From PNAI01 sp035574295 (GTDB taxonomy: Bacteria > Pseudomonadota > Alphaproteobacteria > Rhizobiales > Xanthobacteraceae): a DNA stretch of 64,000 nucleotides. Shown one piece after another: positions 24,052 through 32,824 of the stretch. The position numbers and the translations under genes are program-made. The first letter of the stretch is position 1; every line of letters starts with the position of its first letter. The stretch is taken from assembly GCA_035574295.1 (NCBI GenBank), contig DATLYX010000066.1:1-64000 (forward strand), in the 5' to 3' direction. The notes beneath the pieces were generated by a model. The model saw only the letters and a program-made list of their open reading frames with translations. It was not told the DNA's origin and ran no database searches.

Positions 24052-25635
24052 TTAGCCTCCACCCCCGTTTACGCGCGCCGGCGTCGAGGTGTTCATGGCC
24101 CGCAGCATGAAACGCTGGATCTTGCCGGTTTCCGTCTTGGGCAGGCTGTCGACGAATTCGATCCAGCGCGGATATTTCCACGGGCCGATGGTGCGCTTGA
24201 CGTGCGCTTTCAGCTCGTCGTGCAAGGCTCGGCTCAAGGTATCGCGCCGGTCCTTGAGCACGACGAATGCCTTCGGCTTGACGAGTCCGTTTCCGTCCTC
24301 CGCCGGGATCACCGCCGCTTCGAGCACGCTCGGATGCTCCACCAGGGCGGCTTCCACCTCGAACGGCGAAACCCAGATGCCGCTCACCTTGAACATGTCG
24401 TCGGTGCGGCCGCAGTAGATGTAAACTCCGTCCGGCCGCCGCACGAATTTATCGCCGGTGCGCGTCCATTCGCCCTGAAATGTCCGGCGCGTCTTTTCCC
24501 GCTGGTTCCAGTATCCGGCCGCCGCCGACGCGCCGCGCACCAGAAGCTCGCCGATCTCGCCGTCGCCGACTTCGCGATCTTGCTCGTCCACAAGCTTCAA
24601 ATCATAGCCGGGCACCGGCACTCCGGAGGTGCCATACTCCACGGCGTTCGGCAGGTTCGTCAGGAAAAGGTGTCCCAGCTCGGTCGAGCCGATGCCGTTG
24701 ACGATGTCGATGCCGAAGCGCTCCTTCCAGGCAATCCCGACTTGCGGCGGCAGCGGCTCGCCGGCCGAGAAACACAGCCGCAAACGCTCGAAGCGGGTGT
24801 GGCGCTCGCAGTTGGGGTCGGCAAGGATCGCGGCATAGAGCGTCGGCACCGCGTAGAACATGGTGGGCTGATAGCCGTGCAGCGTCTCGAGCACCGTCTG
24901 CGGCGTCGGCCGCTCCGGGTACAGCACCGTGGTGGCGCCGACGGACATCGGACAAAACACCGCGCTGCCGAGCCCGTAGGAGAAGAACAGCTTGGCGGCG
25001 GAGAACACGACGTCATCCTCGCGGATGCCGAGGCGGTCCTGACCGGAGGTGCGCGCCATCGCCATCGGGCTGGAATGAACGTGCATGACGCCCTTCGGCG
25101 AGCCGGTCGTGCCCGACGAGTAGAGCCAGTAGGCCACCTCGTCGGCGCAGGTCCGGGCGGGCGCCGAGCCTTCGTTCTCGGCCGCAAGCAGCGTGTCGAA
25201 CCGCAACATGTCGGCCGGTCCGCCGCCGACCACCACGATCGCCTTGACCGTGGGCAGATCGCGCGCCGCCTCCCGCAGCGCCGGCAGCAGCGGGGTGGAG
25301 ACAAAGACCAGCTTGGCCCGCGAATCCTCCAGCAGGTATCGGTACTGATCGACGGTGAGCCGCGTGTTGAGCAGCACCGGGATGACGCCGGCGCGAATCG
25401 CGCCCCAGAACAGGATCGGGAAATCCACCGTATCGAGCAGAACCAGCGCGATCCGATTCTCGCGTTCGATGCCCATGCGCGCCAGCATGGGACCGATGCG
25501 CGCCGCCGCGTCGCGCAGCTCGCCGTAGGAGATGTTTCGAGACGGATCGATGAACGCGATCTTGTCGCCGCGACCTTCGGCGACGTTGCGGTCCACGAAG
25601 TCCACGGCGGCGTTGTAATCGCGAAGCCCGGCCAT
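24052..25635 (-). CDS. Benzoate/4-hydroxybenzoate-CoA ligase family (BadA/HbaA-like)
   Basis: 527 residues of the acyl-CoA synthetase family, closest in layout to benzoate-CoA ligases: YWLYSSGTTGSPKGVMHVH (ATP site, near residue 172), KLFFSYGLGSAVFCPMSVG, GIGSTELGHLF, TGDKFVRRPDGVY and the C-terminal catalytic Lys in LPKTETGKIQRF. This GK lysine is the site acetylated in R. palustris ligases. It converts an aromatic acid to its CoA thioester. Because it is divergent from hcrCAB, 4-hydroxybenzoate is the likeliest substrate (inference). Promoter: FNR-type site 25712 with -10 TATTTT. Confidence 0.88.
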   Translation of the reverse strand: MAGLRDYNAAVDFVDRNVAEGRGDKIAFIDPSRNISYGELRDAAARIGPMLARMGIERENRIALVLLDTVDFPILFWGAIRAGVIPVLLNTRLTVDQYRYLLEDSRAKLVFVSTPLLPALREAARDLPTVKAIVVVGGGPADMLRFDTLLAAENEGSAPARTCADEVAYWLYSSGTTGSPKGVMHVHSSPMAMARTSGQDRLGIREDDVVFSAAKLFFSYGLGSAVFCPMSVGATTVLYPERPTPQTVLETLHGYQPTMFYAVPTLYAAILADPNCERHTRFERLRLCFSAGEPLPPQVGIAWKERFGIDIVNGIGSTELGHLFLTNLPNAVEYGTSGVPVPGYDLKLVDEQDREVGDGEIGELLVRGASAAAGYWNQREKTRRTFQGEWTRTGDKFVRRPDGVYIYCGRTDDMFKVSGIWVSPFEVEAALVEHPSVLEAAVIPAEDGNGLVKPKAFVVLKDRRDTLSRALHDELKAHVKRTIGPWKYPRWIEFVDSLPKTETGKIQRFMLRAMNTSTPARVNGGGG

Positions 25636-25711
25636 TTCGTCCGCGCCTCTGTTAACGGTGACGAGAGCTGATCGGAGACTGAAAAATAGATGGCCAAAAA
25701 TCGCGCAGTCC

Positions 25712-25725
25712 TTGACTTATGTCAG
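25712..25725. promoter_or_regulatory. FNR/Dnr/FixK-type site for the aromatic CoA ligase operon
   Basis: TTGAC-TTAT-GTCAG (one mismatch). Toward the minus strand it predicts a start near 25677 with -10 TATTTT at 25683-25688, 42 nt before ATG 25635. Confidence 0.55.
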
Positions 25726-25817
25726 GTCGTAGAGCCGACCGTCCCGAGGTTCGGACGGTGCCGTTGCGCGCAGGCTGAAGTCGGATCAAGCGGGGGATGG
25801 ATTACGATCAGGCGGTC

Positions 25818-25831
25818 TTGATTTATGTCAT
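25818..25831. promoter_or_regulatory. FNR/Dnr/FixK-type site for hcrCAB
   Basis: TTGAT-TTAT-GTCAT (one mismatch). Predicts a plus-strand start near 25866, which rules out the in-frame ATG at 25797 and supports ATG 25905 as the start of hcrC. Confidence 0.5.
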
Positions 25832-25904
25832 GGAAGCTGGACCCGCGCCGGCCGAACTTTACAAAACAAAAAGCGGCACTGTGTCCGCAGCGGCAGGTCC
25901 GTCC

Positions 25905-26396
25905 ATGCAACACGGCAATTCATATCGCTCGAAGCGGCTGCTCAGGATCAAGCTCAACGGTCGCTGGCGCGAGGACGCCGTGGCGGACGACCAGTTGCTG
26001 GTCGATTATCTGCGCGATGTTGCGCATCTCACCGGCGTGAAGACCGGGTGCGACGGCGGCGAATGCGGCGCTTGTGCGGTACTGCTCGACGGCGAAGCAG
26101 TCCCGTCCTGCATCGTTCTCGCCGTGCGCTGCGAAGGACGCTCCGTGGAGACCGTCGAAGGGCTTTTGCGTGACGGGCGGCCGAGCCGCCTGCAGCAGGC
26201 GTTTCACGAAAAACTCGGGACCCAGTGCGGCTTTTGCACGCCCGGGATGATCGTGGCGGCGGAGGCGCTCCTGCGCAAAAGCCCGCATCCGACCGAGGAT
26301 GAAATCCGCAGGGCGCTCTCCGGCAACCTCTGCCGCTGCACCGGTTACGTCAAGATCGTGGAGTCGGTGCAGGCGGCCAGCGAGGCAGCAACGTGA
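25905..26396 (+). CDS. hcrC: 4-hydroxybenzoyl-CoA reductase, gamma subunit (two [2Fe-2S])
   Basis: 163 residues, the size of Thauera HcrC (161). Plant-type [2Fe-2S] ligands CDGGECGACAV and C in VPSC, then the second cluster in CGFCTPGM and GNLCRCTGY, as in all small subunits of the xanthine oxidase family. It passes electrons between the FeS/FAD subunits and the Mo subunit; in this enzyme flow is reversed, ferredoxin reducing the aromatic ring. ATG 25905 is chosen (see site 25818). hcrA starts 4 nt before its stop. Confidence 0.92.
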   Translation: MQHGNSYRSKRLLRIKLNGRWREDAVADDQLLVDYLRDVAHLTGVKTGCDGGECGACAVLLDGEAVPSCIVLAVRCEGRSVETVEGLLRDGRPSRLQQAFHEKLGTQCGFCTPGMIVAAEALLRKSPHPTEDEIRRALSGNLCRCTGYVKIVESVQAASEAAT

Positions 26397-28720
26397 TGAA
26401 ACGCGACAGCGAGCAACAGCGGACCGGCGTGCCGTTGATCGACGGCCTCGAGAAGGTGACCGGCCGCGCCAAATACACCGCGGATCTCGACCACGCCGAC
26501 GCGCTGGTGGGCCGGATTCTCCGCAGCCCGATCAGCCACGGCGAGATCGCCCAACTCGACATCTCCAAGGCGCTGGCGCTGCCCGGCGTGCGCGCGGTGG
26601 TGACGAGCGAGGACTGCCCGTACACCTACGGCGTGTTGCCGATCGCCATGAACGAATATCCGCTGGCGCGCTACCGCGTGCGCTATCGCGGCGAGCCCAT
26701 CGCCGCGGTCGCTGCCGTCGATGCGGAAACCGCCGAGCGCGCGCTCGGCCTGATCGAGCTCAAGTTCCGCGAGCTCCCGGCCTACTTCACCTCGGAAGCC
26801 GCGCGCGCACCGGACGCGGCGCTGCTGCACGACAACAAGCCGCGCAACATCGAACGCGAAATCCACCACGAGTTCGGCGATGTACGCCAGGGCTTTGCGG
26901 CCGCCGATCTGGTGCGCGAGCAGCGGTTCAGTTGCGCCGAGGTCAATCACGCGCAGATCGAGCCGCACGCCTGCCTGGCCGACTACGACCCGATCGCCCG
27001 GCGGCTCACCGTGCAGAGCGTTTCCCAGGTCGGCTACTACCTGCATTTGATGCTGGCGCGCTGCCTGAATATGGATCCGGCGCAGATCAGGATCATCAAG
27101 CCTTACGTCGGCGGCGGCTTCGGCTCGCGCGTCGAGGTGCTGAACTTCGAGCTGATAACCGCCCTGCTTGCGCGCGCGGCCGGCGGCAAGGTGTTCATGC
27201 AGTTGACGCGCGAGGAGAACTTTCTCACCCACCGCGGCCGGCCGCAGACCGACATCAAGCTGAAGCTCGGCATGCGGCGCGACGGCCGTCTCACCGCATG
27301 CGAGTGCGAAGTGGTGCAGCGCGGCGGCGCCTACGCCGGCTACGGCATTGTCACCATTCTCTACGCCGGTGCGCTGCTGCAGGGGATCTATGACATCCCC
27401 GCGGTCAAGTACGACGGTTATCGCGTCTATACGAACCTGCCGCCCTGCGGCGCGATGCGCGGCCACGGCTCGGTGAACATGCGGCACGCCTTCGAATGTC
27501 TGCTCGATCGCATGGCGCGCGAGCTTAATCTCGATCCGTTCGCCGTGCGCCGCGCCAACCTTTTGCGCGCGCCCACGCGCACCCTGAACGAGCTGATGGT
27601 GAACAGCTACGCCCTGGGCGAATGCCTGACCGCCGTGGAACGGGCGAGCGGCTGGAAGGAGCGCTACGGAAAACTCCCGCGCGGCAAGGGCCTCGGCATG
27701 GCCTGTTCGCACTACGTCAGCGGCGCGGCCAAGCCCGTGCATTGGACCGGAGAGCCGCATGCGGTGGTGAACCTGCGGCTCGATTTCGACGGCGGCGTGA
27801 CCGCTTTGACAGGCGCCGCCGACATCGGCCAGGGGTCCTCGACCATGGTCGCGATCGTGGTCGCCGAAACCCTCGGCGTGTCGCTCGACCGCGTGCGGGT
27901 GATTGCCGGCGACAGCGCGCTCACGCCGAAGGACAACGGCGCCTACTCCTCCCGCATCACGTTTATGGTCGGCAACGCCGCCATCGATGCGGCGAAGAAG
28001 CTGAAAGCGATCCTCGTTGAGGCCGCCGCGCGCAAGCTCGAAGCGCGCGTCGAAGACGTCGAATGCGCCGGCGAAGCGTTCACGGTCGGGTCCGGCAAAC
28101 AGGCGAGCCTGCCGTTCGCGGAGGTCGCCAAGGCCGCGCTCGTGGACCGCGGCCCCATCACCGTCTCGGGAACGTTCACCTGCCCGCCCGAAGCGCAGGG
28201 CGGCAAGCACCGCGGCGGCGCGGTGGGCTCCACCATGGGGTTCAGCTATGCGGCGCAGGTCGTGGAGGTGACCGTCGATGAGGACACCGGCGCGATCAGC
28301 GTCGATCGCGTATGGACCGCATTCGACTGCGGCCGCGCCATCAATCCGCTGGCGGTGGAAGGCCAGATTCAAGGCGCGATCTGGATGGGCATGGGCCAGG
28401 CGCTGAGCGAGGAGACGCGCTATCTCGACGGCCTGCCGGCGCACGCGAGTTTATTGGAGTATCGCGTCCCGACTGCCGCAGAGTCGCCGCCCATCGAGGT
28501 CGAAATCGTCGAAAGCCGCGATCCCAACGGCCCGTTCGGCGCCAAGGAAGCAAGCGAGGGCGCCCTTGCCGGGTTTCCGCCGGCGCTGGTCAACGCCGTA
28601 GCCAACGCCGTCGGCATTGATTTGAACGAGCTGCCGGCAACGCCCGACCGCGTCCTGCAGGCTTTGGTCGAGCAGCGTCGGCAGGCGCGCCTCGCCAACG
28701 CACGGAAAATGGCATCATGA
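26393..28720 (+). CDS. hcrA: 4-hydroxybenzoyl-CoA reductase, alpha (molybdenum) subunit
   Basis: 775 residues of the xanthine oxidase family Mo subunit. Visible: the N-terminal GRAKYTADLDHADALVG, molybdopterin-contacting YVGGGFGSRVE, QLTREENFLTHRGRPQ, AMRGHGSVNMRHAFE, and the C-terminal active-site Glu in GPFGAKEASEGAL. It removes the phenolic OH of 4-hydroxybenzoyl-CoA as water, giving benzoyl-CoA. Gene order C-A-B, 4-nt overlaps and length equal those of Thauera hcrCAB (hbaBCD in R. palustris). Cytoplasmic. Confidence 0.92.
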   Translation: MMKRDSEQQRTGVPLIDGLEKVTGRAKYTADLDHADALVGRILRSPISHGEIAQLDISKALALPGVRAVVTSEDCPYTYGVLPIAMNEYPLARYRVRYRGEPIAAVAAVDAETAERALGLIELKFRELPAYFTSEAARAPDAALLHDNKPRNIEREIHHEFGDVRQGFAAADLVREQRFSCAEVNHAQIEPHACLADYDPIARRLTVQSVSQVGYYLHLMLARCLNMDPAQIRIIKPYVGGGFGSRVEVLNFELITALLARAAGGKVFMQLTREENFLTHRGRPQTDIKLKLGMRRDGRLTACECEVVQRGGAYAGYGIVTILYAGALLQGIYDIPAVKYDGYRVYTNLPPCGAMRGHGSVNMRHAFECLLDRMARELNLDPFAVRRANLLRAPTRTLNELMVNSYALGECLTAVERASGWKERYGKLPRGKGLGMACSHYVSGAAKPVHWTGEPHAVVNLRLDFDGGVTALTGAADIGQGSSTMVAIVVAETLGVSLDRVRVIAGDSALTPKDNGAYSSRITFMVGNAAIDAAKKLKAILVEAAARKLEARVEDVECAGEAFTVGSGKQASLPFAEVAKAALVDRGPITVSGTFTCPPEAQGGKHRGGAVGSTMGFSYAAQVVEVTVDEDTGAISVDRVWTAFDCGRAINPLAVEGQIQGAIWMGMGQALSEETRYLDGLPAHASLLEYRVPTAAESPPIEVEIVESRDPNGPFGAKEASEGALAGFPPALVNAVANAVGIDLNELPATPDRVLQALVEQRRQARLANARKMAS

Positions 28721-29700
28721 CCGCGCCCGTTGCCATGACCAAATTCGTTCGGCCGCACGACGTTGCCGAAGCGATTGCGGTTCGCCGCGAAAACGCCGAC
28801 AGCCGCTTCATCGCCGGCGGCACGGACCTGATGGTGAATATCCGGCACGGCATCCAAAGCCCCTCCGCGCTGATCGACCTCACCGGCATCGACGAGATGG
28901 CCGCGATCGAGGTGGGCGATTCTGCAATCCGCATCGGCGCCGGCGTCACCATTGCCGCGCTCGCGCGCCACGCGCACATCGGAGCCATTTATCCCGCGAT
29001 CGTTCAAGCCGCCGAGCAGATCGCCGCTCCGGCCCATCGCACGCTTGGCACCGTCGGCGGCAATCTTTGTCTCGACACCCGCTGCATCTACTACAACCAG
29101 AGCGAATGGTGGCGCAGCGCCAACGGATACTGCCTGAAGCGACAGGGCGAGGTGTGCCATGTGGCACCGCAAGGCCGGCACTGCCATGCCGCCTTCACCG
29201 GCGATCTGGCGCCCGCCTTGCTCGCGCTCGACGCTGCGGTGGAGATCGCCGGCGGGTTCGGCCGTCGCCGCATCCCGCTCGCCGAGATGTACGTCGAGGA
29301 CGGCCGCGCGCATCTCAAGCTCGCCCACGATGAACTCATTGTTGCCGTGCACGTCCCGGTCCGCCCCTTGCGTTCAGCCTATGCAAAGGTGCGGCTGCGC
29401 GGCGCAATCGACTATCCGCTCGCCGGCGTTGCGGTTGCGCTCGCCGCGGACCGCGGCGCGGTGACGTCGCTGCGCATCGGCATCACCGGAACCAATTCCC
29501 GGCCGTTCGTGGTGACAGGAACCGACGATTATGTGGGGCGCCCGATCGACGACAAGACGCTGCAGGACATCGACCGGCTGGTGCAGAAGCAGGTGCAGCC
29601 CATGCGCACGACCATCACCTCGGCGCACTATCGCCGCCTTGCCGCGGCGGCCTTGGCGCGGCGGCTTGTGGCGCAACTGTTTCAGCAAGCAACCGCCTGA
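28717..29700 (+). CDS. hcrB: 4-hydroxybenzoyl-CoA reductase, beta (FAD, extra [4Fe-4S]) subunit
   Basis: 327 residues. FAD site: FIAGGTDLMVNIRHG and HRTLGTVGGNLCLDTRC. Directly after it is the diagnostic insertion with four Cys (CIYYN, YCLKRQGEVCH and HCHA, about residues 118-160), which in HcrB binds an additional [4Fe-4S] and distinguishes it from xanthine or CO dehydrogenase FAD subunits. This settles the identity of the whole cluster. Starts 4 nt inside hcrA. Convergent with the molybdoenzyme gene 43 bp away. Confidence 0.93.
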   Translation: MTAPVAMTKFVRPHDVAEAIAVRRENADSRFIAGGTDLMVNIRHGIQSPSALIDLTGIDEMAAIEVGDSAIRIGAGVTIAALARHAHIGAIYPAIVQAAEQIAAPAHRTLGTVGGNLCLDTRCIYYNQSEWWRSANGYCLKRQGEVCHVAPQGRHCHAAFTGDLAPALLALDAAVEIAGGFGRRRIPLAEMYVEDGRAHLKLAHDELIVAVHVPVRPLRSAYAKVRLRGAIDYPLAGVAVALAADRGAVTSLRIGITGTNSRPFVVTGTDDYVGRPIDDKTLQDIDRLVQKQVQPMRTTITSAHYRRLAAAALARRLVAQLFQQATA

Positions 29701-29712
29701 TGCGCGTCGAAT

Positions 29713-29731
29713 GCGCGTCGGTATGACGCGC
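29713..29731. terminator. Possible bidirectional stem-loop between convergent genes
   Basis: GCGCGTC, 5-nt loop, GACGCGC between hcrB and the molybdoenzyme gene. No U-tract follows on either strand, so intrinsic termination is uncertain. Confidence 0.3.
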
Positions 29732-29743
29732 GTATGACGCCGA

Positions 29744-31897
29744 TCAGGATCGCCGATCCGCGGCGGGGGCCACGCGACAGAGCAGGGCGCGCAGTTGATA
29801 GGTGCCCATGGCCGGATCGTAGGGCGGCTGACTGTCGGTCAAGAGATTTGCATTGGATGTCCAGACGCCGTACTCGGGGCCCGGCTGTTCCGGATACCAC
29901 CAGCCGTGTTCCACATTGATGACGCGCGGGTCGATCCCGGTCGTTACCTTCGCCTTCTGCCGGATCCGGCCGCGCCGGGTCTCGATCCACATCCATTCAC
30001 CGTGCGCGATGCCGTAGAGTGCCGCGGTTTCGGGATGAATTTCCGCCTGCGGAAAGCGGCGCGCCTTGCGCAGGTTCTCGATCTGCCGGTGCTCCGAGTT
30101 GAAAAACTGCGAGATCCGACCGCCCGTAGTCAGGACGAGAGGAAAATCTTTGGCGACCTCCGGCGTCGCAAGCGGGCTCTCCGGCGGCTCCCGATAGGAC
30201 GGCAACGGATCGTAGCCGAGCTGCTGGAAACGCGTTGCGTACAGCTCGATCTTACCGGTCGGCGTCTTGAATCCGCCGTCCTCGAACTTGCGATATCGGA
30301 ACGGCACCTTCACGAAGCCACACTGCTTCAGCTCGTCGAAGGTCATGTTGAGGCCGCCGGCCTTGAGTTGCGCGTTAAGCACCTCCTTGACCGGCTCGGT
30401 GCAGGCGTCGAGTTTCATGCGGCGGGCGAGCTCGACAAATATTTCCTCGTCCGATTTGCATTCGCCGATCTGCACCGCCTTCTGCTGCGCCAGCACGACA
30501 TTGGCGGCGATCGTGGGCAACCCCGCGAGCTGATCGAGCTCGGGCCAGGCGGCCGCGGGCAGCACGATGTCCGCCAGTTCTGCCGTCGGCGTCATGAACA
30601 GGTCTGCGCACACGATGAAGTCGAGATTGAGCAGCGCCTCGCGCACGCGCGCAGAGCCCGCATAGGTGACCAGCGTGTTGTTGCCGAAGATCAGGAAGGC
30701 CTTGATCGGATAGGGCTTGCCCTCGCGCATGGCCTGCAACAGCGTCGGGATATGCGCGGCCGGCAGGTCGGCGCCCTCGCCGCAGAGCAGCTTGAAGCGA
30801 TCCGCGCCGAGCCGCTTGGCATTTGCTTCCGGCGCGAGTTTTTCGATCAGGCTCGGAAATCGGCCGATCCCGTGCATGCCGAAAACCCAGGCGCCGGGCA
30901 CGTCGATATTGGCGGTGAGCGCGGGCAGCATCGAGACCGCGCGCACGGTCTGGATGCACTTCGGCGTGTGCTCGATCGCGCAGCCCCATTCCAGCATCGC
31001 CGGCTTGGTTTGCGCAAACAGCCGCGCTGCGGCGCGGATTTTGTCCGCGCCGACCCAGGTGATCGGCTCCGCCCATTCGGGGGAATAAGGCTTGACGCGC
31101 TCGGCCAGCGCCTCGAATCCGTGGGTCCAGCGATTGACGAAATCCGCCTCGTACAAGTGCTCCGCGATCAGGACGTGGAGCATGCTGAGCGCCAGCGCAT
31201 CGTCGGCGCCGGGCCGGACCTGCAGCCAGATCTCCGCTTTCTTGGCCAGCTCCGTTTGTCTGGGATCGACGACGATGATGCGGGGATTGTGCGCCAACGC
31301 CTCATGCACGTTGAACCGCGTCTCGCCGTCGGGGCCCGAATTGATCGGATTGTGCCCCCAGAACAGGATGCAGCGCGGCGGTATCTCGCCGGTGTAATCG
31401 CACACCGGATAATCGCCGAAAGTGAGGATGCAGGTGTTCACGCGCGGGTGGAAGCACTGCGCAAATCCCGGCTCGCACCAGTTCGGCGTGCCGAGCGCGT
31501 GGCCGAAGCGCGAAACCCAGCGGATGTGATGCCGCCCGGTGCCGGTGCCGAGCGCGATCGCCTCCGGCCCAAACTCCTTACGGATCGCCAGCAGGCGCGC
31601 GCTGATCTCGTCGAGCGCCTGATCCCACGTGATGCGTTCCCACCGGCCGGAGCCGCGCGCGCCAAGCCGGCGCATCGGATGGTGCAGGCGTTTCGGGTGA
31701 TAGACCAGATCGAGCGTCGATGTCCCGATCGGGCACAGACGTCCGTGGTTGAGCGGCGAGGCCCGGTCGCCCTCGACCTTGACCAAGCGGCCGTTGCGAA
31801 CATGCAAAAGGACGCCGCATCCGCCGTGACAGCTCCGGCAGACGCTCTTGAGGATCGTGGTATCCTCGGCGGTCTTGGTCGCTTCCAATAGTGCCAT
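29744..31897 (-). CDS. Molybdopterin-dependent oxidoreductase, DMSO reductase superfamily, stand-alone
   Basis: 717 residues. N-terminal [4Fe-4S] ligands CRSCHGGC and C in HGRLCPIG, then RWERITWDQALDEI, VVDPRQTELA and the C-terminal pterin domain (YPEQPGPEYGVW). No Tat signal, so cytoplasmic. A Cys in GFAQCFHP (about residue 148) is the likely Mo/W ligand. There is no adjacent FeS or membrane subunit, as in acetylene hydratase-like and some aromatic-metabolism members. Substrate unknown; the position between hcr and bcr genes hints at an aromatic or acyl-CoA related job. Start at ATG 31897; the codon two upstream is TTG. Confidence 0.78.
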   Translation of the reverse strand: MALLEATKTAEDTTILKSVCRSCHGGCGVLLHVRNGRLVKVEGDRASPLNHGRLCPIGTSTLDLVYHPKRLHHPMRRLGARGSGRWERITWDQALDEISARLLAIRKEFGPEAIALGTGTGRHHIRWVSRFGHALGTPNWCEPGFAQCFHPRVNTCILTFGDYPVCDYTGEIPPRCILFWGHNPINSGPDGETRFNVHEALAHNPRIIVVDPRQTELAKKAEIWLQVRPGADDALALSMLHVLIAEHLYEADFVNRWTHGFEALAERVKPYSPEWAEPITWVGADKIRAAARLFAQTKPAMLEWGCAIEHTPKCIQTVRAVSMLPALTANIDVPGAWVFGMHGIGRFPSLIEKLAPEANAKRLGADRFKLLCGEGADLPAAHIPTLLQAMREGKPYPIKAFLIFGNNTLVTYAGSARVREALLNLDFIVCADLFMTPTAELADIVLPAAAWPELDQLAGLPTIAANVVLAQQKAVQIGECKSDEEIFVELARRMKLDACTEPVKEVLNAQLKAGGLNMTFDELKQCGFVKVPFRYRKFEDGGFKTPTGKIELYATRFQQLGYDPLPSYREPPESPLATPEVAKDFPLVLTTGGRISQFFNSEHRQIENLRKARRFPQAEIHPETAALYGIAHGEWMWIETRRGRIRQKAKVTTGIDPRVINVEHGWWYPEQPGPEYGVWTSNANLLTDSQPPYDPAMGTYQLRALLCRVAPAADRRS

Positions 31898-31970
31898 GGT
31901 CAACTTGCGTTCGCTCGCCTCTCTACCTTCGTGCTCGATTCATCATTCATCGCCTCGCTTCAGTGGGGGA

Positions 31971-32369
31971 TCAGGGAATGACCGCGGTCGCCTCGAGTTC
32001 GATCTTGGCGGGATGATCCAGCAGATCCGCGACGAAAATCATGCTCATGGCCGGATAATGCTTGCCCATCAGCCGGCGCCAGATGACGCCGAGCTCCCGC
32101 CGCGCCGCCAAGTATCGCGGCTTGTCGATGCAGTAGGCGGTGATGCGGCAAATGTGATGCGGCGCGCCGCCGGCTTCCGCGAGCACCGCGAGGATGTTTT
32201 TCAGGGCCTGTTCGAATTGCGGGACCAGATCCTCGCTGGCGAATTTTTGCTGCGCGTCCCATCCGACCTGCCCGGCGATGAACACAATGCGGCCCGCCGG
32301 AACGACTATGCCGTTGGCGTAGCCGATGGGTGGTGCCCAGTCGCGGGGCAGCAGGAATTGCGCCGACAT
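31971..32369 (-). CDS. RidA/YjgF-family protein, non-canonical
   Basis: 132 residues of the YjgF/RidA trimeric fold (GRIVFIAGQVGWDAQQ, EQALKNILAVLAEAGG, AKIELEATAVIP). The Arg that binds the carboxylate in true imine deaminases (R105 of RidA) is Met here (MSMIFVADLL), so it belongs to one of the other Rid groups, often found near aromatic or amine catabolism genes. GGAG lies 7 nt before ATG 32369. A FNR-type site at 32447 may serve both this gene and the divergent DUF59 gene. Confidence 0.75.
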   Translation of the reverse strand: MSAQFLLPRDWAPPIGYANGIVVPAGRIVFIAGQVGWDAQQKFASEDLVPQFEQALKNILAVLAEAGGAPHHICRITAYCIDKPRYLAARRELGVIWRRLMGKHYPAMSMIFVADLLDHPAKIELEATAVIP

Positions 32370-32446
32370 TGCACGACTCCTCGGCCGGCCGCCGCGGCCG
32401 CTGCATCAAACGCAATCTAGTTCACGGATTCGCCGGTCCGGTTGCA

Positions 32447-32460
32447 TTGACATGAGTCAA
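32447..32460. promoter_or_regulatory. FNR/Dnr/FixK-type site upstream of the MIP18-type and NnrS-like genes
   Basis: TTGAC-ATGA-GTCAA. Predicts a plus-strand start near 32495 with -10 CAATAG (32479-32484), 17 nt before ATG 32512. Confidence 0.62.
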
Positions 32461-32511
32461 GACCGCGGCGGCGGGATTCAATAGGCTGGCAAAACCTTAA
32501 AGCGAGGATCG

Positions 32512-32817
32512 ATGCATCCGGCGATAAGCGAACAGGATTTGCTGCAGGTGTTGCAGCGCATCAACGACCCCGAGCTCGGGATGAGCATTATCGATCTGGG
32601 GCTCGTTTATCGCGCCGCGACTTCGCCCGAAGCGATTGACATCGCTCTGACCTTGACGACGCCCTCCTGTCCGCTGGGCGAGATGTTGGTCGAGCAGATC
32701 AAAGACGAATTGCATCGCCATTTTCCGCAGGCGCCGCCGATCAAGGTCGAGCTTGTCTGGGATCCGCCGTGGACGCCAGACCGCATGAGCGACGTCGTGC
32801 GCCGGCGATTGGGCTGA
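32512..32817 (+). CDS. MIP18/DUF59 family protein (SufT/PaaD-like Fe-S assembly factor)
   Basis: 101 residues. The single domain shows INDPELGMSIIDLGLVY and the conserved Cys motif LTTPSCPLGEMLVEQIK, followed by VELVWDPPWTPDRMSD. Members help insert Fe-S clusters or mature metalloenzymes. Seven nt from the next gene, so co-transcribed with the NnrS-like membrane protein behind the site at 32447. Could assist Fe-S proteins made under anaerobic conditions (inference). Confidence 0.82.
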   Translation: MHPAISEQDLLQVLQRINDPELGMSIIDLGLVYRAATSPEAIDIALTLTTPSCPLGEMLVEQIKDELHRHFPQAPPIKVELVWDPPWTPDRMSDVVRRRLG

Positions 32818-32824
32818 GCGACCG

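Noticed and set aside
25797..25904. Upstream start of hcrC at ATG 25797
   Set aside because: It would place the FNR-type site at 25818 inside the gene and make the protein 36 residues longer than known HcrC.
26345..28444. Nearly 700-codon open frame antisense to hcrA
   Set aside because: GC-rich third positions of hcrA keep the opposite strand open; the peptide is His/Arg/Ala-rich without a domain, while hcrA is unmistakable.
29795..31891. 698-codon open frame antisense to the molybdoenzyme gene
   Set aside because: Same cause; composition is that of a reverse-strand shadow.
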